This document shows positions 42,684 to 49,895 of a DNA stretch of 64,000 nucleotides, piece by piece. The DNA comes from Nocardia amamiensis (GTDB taxonomy: Bacteria; Actinomycetota; Actinomycetes; Mycobacteriales; Mycobacteriaceae). The notes under the pieces are model-generated. The model had not been told where the DNA came from. It worked only from the letters and a program-made list of their open reading frames with translations, and made no database searches. The DNA is taken from contig NZ_JADLQX010000013.1 of assembly GCF_015477605.1 (NCBI RefSeq), positions 1 through 64,000 of the forward strand, in the 5' to 3' direction. Each line of letters opens with the position of its first letter. The stretch's first letter is position 1. The translations under genes and the position numbers were made by a program.

Positions 42684-43154
42684 TCACGTGTAATACGGCC
42701 GCGCTGAAGGAGTCAGGCCCCGCTCGATACGAAGCGCGATCGATGGATGGACGTCCAGAGACGAAACATCGCTAGGTGCAACCCATCTGACTTCCTTCGA
42801 CTCCGAACTGGTTCGGAGTTCGCCTCCGATTGGGTCGGCGCGAAAGCAGATGGAGAACTCTTGACGGACTTCACCATCGTCGTATGCGATGACGTGCTCC
42901 GGATTCGAGAATATTCCGATGAGGCCGGTCACCCGGACGTCGATCCCGGTTTCCTCTTTGACTTCTCGTACGAGCGCCTGTGTGACCGTCTCGCCCGCTT
43001 CGAGCCCGCCCCCAGGGATCGAATAGTGATCATTGTCGGTGCGGTGGATCATCAGGATTCTGCCCTGCGAATCGCGCACAAATGCACTAACGGCGACCTT
43101 GATGCTGTTCGGCGTGGGTGCGTCAGGGTCGTAGAAATAGTCGGTCCGGGCCAT
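42684..43154 (-). CDS. Nudix hydrolase, possible immunity factor (Pif-like)
   Basis: A 156-residue Nudix protein. The Nudix box begins at 'GGGLEAGETVTQALVREVKE' and ends 'ETGI' (residues 48-71), so the REXXEE metal site is intact. Family members hydrolyse nucleoside diphosphates linked to X. In pSAM2 a Nudix-containing protein (Pif) gives immunity against transfer into cells that already carry the element, and its position beside the regulator is similar here. That link is by analogy. It is six bases after the HTH regulator gene in the same operon. Confidence 0.88.
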   Translation of the reverse strand: MARTDYFYDPDAPTPNSIKVAVSAFVRDSQGRILMIHRTDNDHYSIPGGGLEAGETVTQALVREVKEETGIDVRVTGLIGIFSNPEHVIAYDDGEVRQEFSICFRADPIGGELRTSSESKEVRWVAPSDVSSLDVHPSIALRIERGLTPSARPYYT

Positions 43155-43160
43155 GAACGA

Positions 43161-43901
43161 TCACCTTTCGGGGGTCGCGTTCGACCATACGTGCTCGAAG
43201 CTGGTCATATACGTCTCGAACATGTCGCCAGCGGGCAACTGGCGCAGATGAAGCGCGGGGGCGTGTGCACCCGGCAGCCCGTAGACGTGCATGTTGACGA
43301 TCATCTCGTTGTCGAATCGGAACACCGAGTTGTAGAGCGTCGTGTCGTGGTATCGAAGTTCGACGCCGTCGATCTGGGCCAGCGGCTCGATCAGTGCCAG
43401 TGCGTTGTTGATTCGCGAGGGCACGGTGCCTGCTGCCAGGCGTTCCTCGGCGCTCCGCTTGTCGGCTTCCGCTGCGGTCGGGCGGCCGAACAGCAGTCGA
43501 ACCTTCAGCCCGTCGCGTGTCTTCTTGCGCAGGGTTCGTGTGAATTCGGGTTCCTCGGCAAGAAACAAGCCCGCGAGCACGAGGACGTCGAGTTGTTCGC
43601 TCGTGCTCGACAGCAGCCGCTTCCATAGGTCACTTGGAATTGCACTGCGGTGTGGGTAGACCGTCAGGACTTCTGATTGTGCGACCTCGACCTTCCGTTC
43701 TGGAGCGAGAGCGTCCGGCCACAAGTAGTTCTCGGTTTCTCCGACTAGCGCGGCGACGGCATGCCGGTGCTTCGGGTAGGGCACGCGCCCCTTCGTGATC
43801 CACCGTTCGACGGTCTTCGGCTCCACACCGGCCTTGTCCGCGACGTCCGGGATGTCGAGGCCAGCCTGCTGCATTGCATTGCGAAGGCGTTCGTTCGCCA
43901 T
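43161..43901 (-). CDS. HTH (XRE-type) regulator with PLD-like C-terminal domain
   Basis: A 246-residue protein. The N-terminal helix-turn-helix is 'VADKAGVEPKTVERWITKGRVPYPKHRHAVA', cut here by a short linker. Residues 90-246 form a domain with 'LDVLVLAGLFLAEEPEF', 'GLKVRLLFGRP', 'YHDTTLYNSVFRFDNEMIVNMHVYG' and 'HLRQLPAGDMFETYMTSFEHVW', the layout of phospholipase-D-like/DUF5919 regulators. ATG 43901 has GGAGG four bases upstream. It is divergent from the excisionase operon and probably represses it. Confidence 0.82.
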   Translation of the reverse strand: MANERLRNAMQQAGLDIPDVADKAGVEPKTVERWITKGRVPYPKHRHAVAALVGETENYLWPDALAPERKVEVAQSEVLTVYPHRSAIPSDLWKRLLSSTSEQLDVLVLAGLFLAEEPEFTRTLRKKTRDGLKVRLLFGRPTAAEADKRSAEERLAAGTVPSRINNALALIEPLAQIDGVELRYHDTTLYNSVFRFDNEMIVNMHVYGLPGAHAPALHLRQLPAGDMFETYMTSFEHVWSNATPER

Positions 43902-43919
43902 TTCGCCTCCAATATCAGG

Positions 43920-43957
43920 GACGTCTAGGGACTTCTTCAACGGTACCTGAGACGTCT
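43920..43957. promoter_or_regulatory. Paired GACGTCT sites in the divergent regulatory region
   Basis: GACGTCT occurs at 43920-43926 and 43951-43957, 31 bp apart (about three helical turns), each followed by a GGAC-type word (AGGGAC, GGACAAG). They lie 19 bases upstream of the HTH regulator start and are candidate operators for it. Confidence 0.5.
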
Positions 43958-43998
43958 GGACAAGTCCACCTATGCGGTGATTACGCCCGCAAGTTCCG

Positions 43999-44036
43999 CG
44001 AAAAGTGGGGAACTGCAACGTATTTCCCACTTTTCG
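43999..44036. promoter_or_regulatory. 14-bp inverted repeat before the excisionase-like gene
   Basis: Arms CGAAAAGTGGGGAA and TTTCCCACTTTTCG (13 of 14 pairs) with a 10-base loop. The right arm ends directly at the AAGGAG ribosome site of the gene at 44052. It may be an operator, or an RNA hairpin controlling translation or transcription. Confidence 0.65.
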
Positions 44037-44051
44037 AAGGAGCGGGCATTG

Positions 44052-44264
44052 ATGGACAAGGCTTCTACTGAGGCCCGGAATCTGATCAGCCTCAAGACCG
44101 CGGCGGCGCTCGTCGACGTCGACACGAAGACGATTCGAAACTGGATCGCGGCCGGTGATCTCAACGGATTCAGGGTGAACGGACGCCTGCTGCGGGTCGA
44201 GCGTGACGAGCTGCTGGCGCTGATTCGGCCCGCCGCGACCGTCATCAACGGCGGTGTGGCATGA
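44052..44264 (+). CDS. Excisionase-like HTH protein (HTH_17)
   Basis: A 70-residue DNA-binding protein with the MerR/excisionase-type fold: 'ISLKTAAALVDVDTKTIRNWIAAGDLNGFRVNGR' in two blocks, then 'LLRVERDELLALI'. AICE excisionases of this kind are required with the integrase for excision. ATG 44052 has AAGGAG nine bases upstream. An inverted repeat abuts its ribosome site. It starts the long rightward operon and overlaps the next gene by four bases. Confidence 0.85.
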   Translation: MDKASTEARNLISLKTAAALVDVDTKTIRNWIAAGDLNGFRVNGRLLRVERDELLALIRPAATVINGGVA

Positions 44265-44533
44265 GCACCCCCGTCGAGCGGACATTGCAGGCGCGGATCG
44301 CCGCGCATGAGTCCTGGGCGAAAACTTCCGACCGCGCCGCACGCACTGCGAAGGCCCGGGCGGCGATGGCAAGCAAGTTCGACCGCATTGTCGACCCGGA
44401 TGGGCTGTTGAGCCCGGAGGAGCGCGCGTACCGCGCTGACCAGGCGCGGAAGGCTCATTACACGCGGCTCGCGTTGAAGTCCGCGCAGGTCCGTCGCCGT
44501 CGCGGTCGGAGCCGCAAGGGCGGTGAGTGCTGA
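44261..44533 (+). CDS. Hypothetical basic protein of the element
   Basis: A 90-residue, Ala/Arg-rich, largely helical protein ending in a strongly basic tail ('QVRRRRGRSRKGGEC'). Overlaps at both ends (ATGA before, TGATG after) place it in the operon. A nucleic-acid-binding role is possible from charge. No family is recognised. Confidence 0.75.
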   Translation: MSTPVERTLQARIAAHESWAKTSDRAARTAKARAAMASKFDRIVDPDGLLSPEERAYRADQARKAHYTRLALKSAQVRRRRGRSRKGGEC

Positions 44534-44682
44534 TGCGGGCGCGGACGTTCGGTCTGGCGGTTGCCGCCATCGCGGTCGGGTACCTGGTGCTGACGGCGCC
44601 TGAGGTTGTCGGTTTCACGGTGATGTCTCTGGGCGCGATCGCGTTCTGGCGGACGTCGCGGCGATGGAAGGTCCGGCGATGA
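44533..44682 (+). CDS. Small membrane protein of the element
   Basis: A 49-residue ORF starting at ATG 44533, overlapping the preceding stop by one base. It has two hydrophobic stretches ('FGLAVAAIAVGYLVLT', 'VVGFTVMSLGAIAFW') and a basic end ('RTSRRWKVRR'). Its stop overlaps the next ATG. Small membrane proteins in AICE transfer operons are often Spd (spread) proteins; that is a suggestion here. Confidence 0.65.
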   Translation: MRARTFGLAVAAIAVGYLVLTAPEVVGFTVMSLGAIAFWRTSRRWKVRR

Positions 44683-45020
44683 GCGCGCCGTGGCGGCAGG
44701 ACCAGCCTGTTCAGGGGTACACGGTCACCCATTTCGACCGCCGTGGCGGACACAACCCGTTGCATTCGATGGCCGGTCCGGAGTTCACCGGCACCGGTGC
44801 GGTATTCGCCCCGCTGGGGTTGTTGCCGCCGATGGTGCGGCTCGCCGCGGTCGGTGCGCTGCTGCTCATCGCGATGGGCGGATGCACTGCGGCGTGGATC
44901 GACCAGCAGCACTATGTGCCGTCGCCGAACGTCTGCCGCCCGCTCGACGCAGGGGTTCCGCCGGAACCGGCGGGGTCGTGTGTGCCGCGTTCGCAGCTGG
45001 GCGAGGGGGTGGCGCGGTGA
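44679..45020 (+). CDS. Hypothetical single-pass membrane protein
   Basis: A 113-residue protein with one central membrane helix ('PPMVRLAAVGALLLIAMGGC') and a short tail with two further cysteines. The N-terminal 60 residues are polar. It starts at ATG 44679 overlapping the previous stop (ATGA), and its stop overlaps the next GTG. No known family. A 'GGC' at the helix end is lipobox-like but lies too far from the N-terminus for a lipoprotein. Confidence 0.7.
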   Translation: MSAPWRQDQPVQGYTVTHFDRRGGHNPLHSMAGPEFTGTGAVFAPLGLLPPMVRLAAVGALLLIAMGGCTAAWIDQQHYVPSPNVCRPLDAGVPPEPAGSCVPRSQLGEGVAR

Positions 45021-45349
45021 GCGCGCGGGACCGTCGCCGCGAGCGTGCCGAGTTGGAGGCGCAGGAAGCCCGGTTGAACCTCGTTCACGGGGTGTTGGTC
45101 GACATGGCGTGCGCTGCTGATGACGCGTCGGAGGCGAAGGACTACCGCGACAACGAGTTCGAGATGTCGAGGATTCGGCACGTGGGGGCCACCGGCGCGC
45201 AGGTGCACGCCGAGTGGACCGCGGTGTGGAACCGAGTGCTCGACTACCGCCACGATCCGGCGTCGGCGGCAAAGATCCGCGCCCAGCTTGCAGCTGAATC
45301 GTGCCGTCCGCGGCGGGAGCGTTCCCGCGGGATCGAGCGTTCGCGATGA
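45017..45349 (+). CDS. Hypothetical charged protein ending ERSR
   Basis: A 110-residue, hydrophilic, helical protein, starting at GTG 45017 (GTGA overlap) with 'VSARDRRRERAELEAQEARL'. The C-terminus is 'RGIERSR'. Five other proteins of the element end in the same E-R-x-R pattern. It is likely cytoplasmic; function unknown. Confidence 0.72.
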   Translation: MSARDRRRERAELEAQEARLNLVHGVLVDMACAADDASEAKDYRDNEFEMSRIRHVGATGAQVHAEWTAVWNRVLDYRHDPASAAKIRAQLAAESCRPRRERSRGIERSR

Positions 45350-45756
45350 GCCGTTTTCACGATCCGGATGGCAAGCGGTTCGGTATCCCGACCTGGCCGT
45401 GGGGTTTGGCGCCGCAGAATCTGCGGACTCGTCGCCAGCTCGCCCGTGAGGGCAAGAGCCCTGGTGCTGAGTACGAGGCGCAGGTGCTGCGGGCGCGGGG
45501 TGGTTCGCGCGGTCCGCTGAAGGCGCACCTGTACGACGCGGAATCGGCGGTGCCGAAACGAGTTTCGAGCGAGGCGCAGCTGGAGGCATTGCAGCTGGCG
45601 CGGTGGACGCGCTCGGCGATGGCTGCGGAGCGGCGAGGGGTGGATGCGACGGAGATGCGTGAGTTCATCGCGCAGGCCCGCACCGATATCGCTGAGCGCC
45701 GCCGCGGGGCCGGTCACAGCCGCGGCTCGCGGCAGGGAAGGGAGCGAACCCGATGA
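45346..45756 (+). CDS. RRQRL-motif-type protein of the element
   Basis: A 136-residue protein. The block 'FGIPTWPWGLAPQNLRTRRQLAREG' at residues 12-36 (broken by variable residues) is the core of the AICE-borne 'RRQRL motif' family, here RRQLA. Family members usually end in a zinc-binding Cys4 tail, which is missing here and replaced by a helical region ending 'GRERTR'. It overlaps both neighbours by four bases. The function is unknown, but the family is typical of Streptomyces and Nocardia integrative elements. Confidence 0.7.
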   Translation: MSRFHDPDGKRFGIPTWPWGLAPQNLRTRRQLAREGKSPGAEYEAQVLRARGGSRGPLKAHLYDAESAVPKRVSSEAQLEALQLARWTRSAMAAERRGVDATEMREFIAQARTDIAERRRGAGHSRGSRQGRERTR

Positions 45757-46814
45757 ACCACAACAAGGACAGTCACGGCGCGGATCTCGACGAGTCCATC
45801 ACCGCGTTGCGCGCCTCGGGAATGGGCTACCAGAAGATCGCCCGCACCCTGGGCATCCGTGCCCGCCGTGTGGAGGTGACGCTCGGGGAGGTCACGCGAT
45901 TGCACGGTCGCGGGCTCAGCCAAGCCGAGATCGGGCGTCGAGTTGGGCTGCCTCGCACCACCGTTCAGGCTCTCATCCCCGACCGGCCACAGCGGTCGAC
46001 AGCGCGAAAGACATCGGTGTTGGCGGCGTTGTCGGAGATGAACGGGATGCAGCGGGACACCTTGGGCTGGTTCCTGGGCATGGAGCGCAACCACGTGTAC
46101 GCGCTGGTCGCCGACCTCGTCCGCGACGGCGACGTGTACGAGCCGGAAGAGGTTCAGGCGGGTGAGAAGTGGGTGGTGCCCACCCGCGTGACCGCGGCCC
46201 GCTTCTTGGGTTGGCGGCCCAGTGATTGGCGTCCGCGGTTGGCGATGGCCGAGCACTACCGGGCGGTGGCGCAGGCGCGGGTGATGTTGGTCGGTTCCGA
46301 TCCGCAGCTGTGGGTGTCGGAGCGGGTGCTGCGCCATCGTGTGCAGTCCGCCGAGGGCGGACCGCGGTGGAGGACACCGGTGTCGGTGTCGACTGGCCGC
46401 GAGCCCCGTCTGGGCCGCACCCATATCCACGACGGCCGGTTTCTCGGTGTTCGGGAGGGTGTCCACGGTTGGTGGGCGCTGGAGGTCGAGCTGTCCAAGA
46501 AGCAGCCGGAACACATGGACATCGCGTTGCGGGGCGCGATCCGCGCCGCCCGTGACAGCGACGTCGAACCGATGGTCGGCGTGCTCTACCTGTGCCGGTC
46601 CCGAGTGGTCCGCGACAACGTCAACGCCGCGTCCGATCGGTTGCCAGACCAGGAGTTCGGACGGCTGGAACTGCATCTGGTGGTCAGCGATTTCGACGCG
46701 GAATGGACCGCGTGGCTCGAGAAGTACGCGCAGCTCCGCGAGGCCAACAAGGCGGCGAGCCCGAACCGTCGGCGCCGCAACCTCATTCATCTCTCCCAAC
46801 AGGAAGCATCATGA
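45753..46814 (+). CDS. HTH protein with replication-relaxation-like domain
   Basis: A 353-residue protein. Two N-terminal helix-turn-helix units ('ITALRASGMGYQKIARTLGI', 'GLSQAEIGRRVGLPRTTVQAL') precede a winged-helix-like middle. The C-terminal half has 'HGWWALEVELSKKQPEHMDIAL' and 'VGVLYLCRSRVVRDNV', matching the replication-relaxation (Replic_Relax, PF13814) family with its EVEL nuclease-like strand. In AICEs this family is linked to replication or to nicking before transfer. It overlaps the FtsK-type gene by four bases. Confidence 0.75.
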   Translation: MNHNKDSHGADLDESITALRASGMGYQKIARTLGIRARRVEVTLGEVTRLHGRGLSQAEIGRRVGLPRTTVQALIPDRPQRSTARKTSVLAALSEMNGMQRDTLGWFLGMERNHVYALVADLVRDGDVYEPEEVQAGEKWVVPTRVTAARFLGWRPSDWRPRLAMAEHYRAVAQARVMLVGSDPQLWVSERVLRHRVQSAEGGPRWRTPVSVSTGREPRLGRTHIHDGRFLGVREGVHGWWALEVELSKKQPEHMDIALRGAIRAARDSDVEPMVGVLYLCRSRVVRDNVNAASDRLPDQEFGRLELHLVVSDFDAEWTAWLEKYAQLREANKAASPNRRRRNLIHLSQQEAS

Positions 46815-48814
46815 GCAATCCGAACTGCCAGCCGATTCTCACTCCCAACGATTGCGGCCCCTTCGGTGCCGCGCAGGTGCCCGCATCGCCGGAGCAGACC
46901 GCGCCGCCAGTGGAGCCGGGCGCCGGTAGCGGCCCGCTGGTACCGCAGGCGCCGCCGATCCGCCACGTCGAAGGCTGGGATCTGCCGACGCTGGACTTGT
47001 CCGCGGTGGGTGACGCGGCCTCGACAGCGACGGTGTGCGGTGTCGTGATCGTGGCGATGCTGGTCATGATCGTGGCCGTTGCGGCGCGGTGGCCGTTGGC
47101 GCCGCACCGGTTGCGCAACTTCGCGATCGGGTCGCTGCTGCTGCTCGCGGCGTCGGCGATGGCCGGCGGATCGTGGATCACCCCCGCTGCCCTGTTGTGG
47201 TCAGGTGCCGCGCGGGTCGCCGAGGGCGACCTGGCCGGACTGCGCACGATGGTCCTGCTCGGTGCCCCGGTGGCCGCGCTGGCGGCGACGTACTGGTGGG
47301 CGTCGTTCGTGCACAAGACCAACACCGTCGGGTTGAAGAACCTGGGCCGCACCGAGCGGGTGCAGGCGGCGCTGGCCGCACGCCAGTTCGCCGGGGCCGC
47401 TCGAGCGGCGCGGTCGGTCGGCGCCCCGTTCACCACAACGGACGGGATCGTGCTGGGGCCGCTGGCGGACCGGCGCTCGGCGAACCCTCTCGGTGTGTGG
47501 TCGGAGCTGACCGCGCGGCATCAGGCGTGGATGGTGGTGCCGCACAAGGAAGCGCGCCGCCAGATGGCCGCGTTCGGCACAACCGGGTCGGGCAAGACGG
47601 AGCTGCTCAAGCGGTACGCGGTCGGGATGCTCGAATACGAGTGGAACGCCTGGCAGCGGTGGAAGGACGTGCCGGGCATGCGGGGCAAGCACCCGCGCCC
47701 GCTGCTGGTGGTCGTGTCATGCAAGGGCGGCAACGACGACAAGGTCTTGGGCCACGAGTTGCGCGAGATCGCCCAGCGCCGCGGGATCGCCGCCGACCGC
47801 ATCGCCGAGGTTCCCCACGGCGCCCGCCTGGACGTGTGGGCGATGCGTGCCCGCGACCAGCGTGCGGTGCTCGGCGACATGCTCAACGCCGGACAGGCGT
47901 CGACGTCGGAAGGCCAGCATTTCGACGAGCTGCGCCGCCGCATCGTCTCACTCGTCGTCGACGCCCCGGCCGGGCCGCTCCGGTCGAGCCGGGAGTTCCT
48001 GCAGCGCTTGAATCCTGAGACGCTGCTGGATCTGTGGGGCAACGCCCCGGACGTGAAGCGGATGGTCGAAGCCCTCCAGTCGGAGAAGGTCGACCAGCTC
48101 GCGGACATGCTGATCAAGGCATCCAACCTGTTCGACAGCCTTCAGGGTGAGGACGGGCGGATGGTGTTCGACGGCGGCGTCGACCTCGACGACCTCGACG
48201 TGCTGTATGTGACCGTGCCCGGCCTGGACAAGGACGCCGCCCGCGCCCAGGTCGCCGCCATCCTGCGGATGCTGATGCAGCGCGCCGCCCGCACCGCTAA
48301 GGACCAGCGTCGCAGCGTCACCCTGATCATCGACGAGCTGAGCGCGCTCACCACCGGCCAGGGCTCGATCGGGCTGGAAGAGGTGTGCGAGCGGGGCCGC
48401 TCCCAAGGCGTGAGCGTGCTGTTCGCCGCCCAGAGTCCCGAGGGTGTCGCCGGGGATCAGTGGGCGCTCGACCGGATCTTGAAGTCCTGTGCGGGTGGGG
48501 TGCTGCTCGGCTACGTCGAGAACGCCGGAGAGCTGTGCAAGCACTTCGGGTCGGTCCGGCACATGCTGCCGTCGCGGCACCTGATCAAGGGCCAGCGTAC
48601 CGGCGACGAAGGTCAGGTGTCGGTCGGTGAGAAGTGGCTGGTCGACCCCGACCGCGTCCGCCAGTTCGACACCGGCCAGTTCGTCTACGCCAAGGCCGGA
48701 CGCGCCCAGTTCGGGCACGTGGTGCCCGTCGACCCCGCCACCGTGCGCCCCCTGCCCGGCACCACCAGCGCCGATCCCCAGGCCGAGACCGTCACCGCCG
48801 ACGCGACCGCCTGA
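46811..48814 (+). CDS. FtsK/SpoIIIE-type DNA transfer ATPase (TraB-like)
   Basis: A 667-residue membrane translocase. A proline-rich N-terminus (1-65) leads to three membrane helices (about 73-92, 103-121, 145-166). The RecA-like motor has Walker A GTTGSGKT at 256-263 and Walker B LIIDE at 505-509, with 'CERGRSQGVSVLFAAQSPEGV' after it. Proteins of this type move double-stranded DNA between hyphae, binding clt repeats. I do not see a separate C-terminal gamma-type winged helix. It is the main transfer gene of the element; the iteron locus at 55 kb is a candidate target. Confidence 0.92.
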   Translation: MSNPNCQPILTPNDCGPFGAAQVPASPEQTAPPVEPGAGSGPLVPQAPPIRHVEGWDLPTLDLSAVGDAASTATVCGVVIVAMLVMIVAVAARWPLAPHRLRNFAIGSLLLLAASAMAGGSWITPAALLWSGAARVAEGDLAGLRTMVLLGAPVAALAATYWWASFVHKTNTVGLKNLGRTERVQAALAARQFAGAARAARSVGAPFTTTDGIVLGPLADRRSANPLGVWSELTARHQAWMVVPHKEARRQMAAFGTTGSGKTELLKRYAVGMLEYEWNAWQRWKDVPGMRGKHPRPLLVVVSCKGGNDDKVLGHELREIAQRRGIAADRIAEVPHGARLDVWAMRARDQRAVLGDMLNAGQASTSEGQHFDELRRRIVSLVVDAPAGPLRSSREFLQRLNPETLLDLWGNAPDVKRMVEALQSEKVDQLADMLIKASNLFDSLQGEDGRMVFDGGVDLDDLDVLYVTVPGLDKDAARAQVAAILRMLMQRAARTAKDQRRSVTLIIDELSALTTGQGSIGLEEVCERGRSQGVSVLFAAQSPEGVAGDQWALDRILKSCAGGVLLGYVENAGELCKHFGSVRHMLPSRHLIKGQRTGDEGQVSVGEKWLVDPDRVRQFDTGQFVYAKAGRAQFGHVVPVDPATVRPLPGTTSADPQAETVTADATA

Positions 48815-48852
48815 ACCTTCCATTTCTCCGAAACCGATTGAAAGGCAACCCC

Positions 48853-49467
48853 ATGCGCATCATCCGACCCCACGATGACAACGACGACAACGACCGCCAG
48901 CGGCGGCCCGAACCCGCCCCGACACCGACCGATCCCGCGATCGCGGGCGAGCTGTTCGCCGACGAAGTCGAGGACTGGCTGGCCGGTATTGCCGACCTCG
49001 ACACCACCCCGACCACCACCCCCGCACAGACCGAACGACCCGCCGCGGACGCCGGGCCGGTGCGCCGGGCCGCGCTGACCGTCGTTCCCGACATCGACGC
49101 CGAACCCACCGAGCAGGCCACCCCCGTAGTGGCGCCGGTCCCGGCGCGGCCACGGGCACAGACCGCGCGCCGCACCGCGGCAGCTTCCGCCGTTGTGGTC
49201 GGCGCAGCCGTGACCACCGGATGGGGTGAGGGGCCGCTGGTGGCCGGTCCGCTGGCCGTCTACGGCGGCGCTTGGGTGGCCTACCTGTGGTGGAACGCAG
49301 CCCACCGCCCGCCCCTGCCGCAGGCCATCAGCACCGTCACCGTCGGTATCAGCCACGCCGTCGCCGCCGTCGCGACCGCCCTCGTCGGGCTGCTGCGCGC
49401 CCTGGTCGAGCGCATCGACCGCGCCCGCACCCAGCACGAGACCAACCGCACCACCCCGGCCCAGTAA
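48853..49467 (+). CDS. Membrane protein of the transfer operon
   Basis: A 204-residue protein. The N-terminal 115 residues are acidic and Pro/Thr-rich, then about three hydrophobic segments follow ('AAASAVVVGAAVTTGW', 'PLVAGPLAVYGGAWVAYLWW', 'VGISHAVAAVATALVGLL'), ending in a charged tail. ATG 48853 follows AAAGG. The position right after the FtsK-type ATPase and the architecture suit a Spd or coupling partner. No named family is recognised. Confidence 0.75.
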   Translation: MRIIRPHDDNDDNDRQRRPEPAPTPTDPAIAGELFADEVEDWLAGIADLDTTPTTTPAQTERPAADAGPVRRAALTVVPDIDAEPTEQATPVVAPVPARPRAQTARRTAAASAVVVGAAVTTGWGEGPLVAGPLAVYGGAWVAYLWWNAAHRPPLPQAISTVTVGISHAVAAVATALVGLLRALVERIDRARTQHETNRTTPAQ

Positions 49468-49490
49468 CCAACCGCAAGAAAGGAAAACCG

Positions 49491-49856
49491 TTGAGCACCA
49501 ACCGAACCCCCGATGACCCGATCCGCACCGCGCCGGTCGATCTGTACGAGCGCCTGCACAGCGTCGACGACCGGCTGTTCCAGCTGCGCCGCGAGATCAG
49601 CGAGATCCGGCGCGAGTACGCCGCCCTGCGCCGCCACCCCGACGCGTTGGCGGTCGACACCCTCGGCGACCCGCTCGACCCCGCCGACGCCGCCCTCGGC
49701 GCGGAAACCGCGCTGGCGATGGCCGACGAGAAGTTGGACGCCGCCGACATCTGGCTGTCTCGCGCCCGCGGCCGGTACGCGACCCGCCTCAAGCTCACCG
49801 ACGCCGCTGCCGACGAACTCGACCGCCGACGCAACCGCGTCGAGCGCACCCGATGA
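49491..49856 (+). CDS. Hypothetical helical protein, TTG start
   Basis: A 121-residue, highly helical protein. 'LYERLHSVDDRLFQLRREIS' suggests a coiled coil, and the end is 'RVERTR', the E-R-x-R pattern shared within the element. The TTG start at 49491 is chosen because AAAGGA stands six bases upstream and no ATG or GTG fits. The gene lies between the membrane protein and the large coiled-coil protein. Confidence 0.7.
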   Translation: MSTNRTPDDPIRTAPVDLYERLHSVDDRLFQLRREISEIRREYAALRRHPDALAVDTLGDPLDPADAALGAETALAMADEKLDAADIWLSRARGRYATRLKLTDAAADELDRRRNRVERTR

Positions 49857-49895
49857 ACACCGAAAAACACCCACCACTGAGAGGAATTCACCGCA

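Noticed and set aside
43902..45272. Long N-terminal extension of the HTH regulator frame to 703 codons
   Set aside because: It overlaps five plus-strand element genes. The ATG at 43901 has a perfect ribosome site and starts the HTH domain directly.
47035..48018. Alternative plus-strand frame inside the FtsK-type gene
   Set aside because: Arg/Gly-rich shadow frame; the Walker motifs are in the frame starting at 46811.
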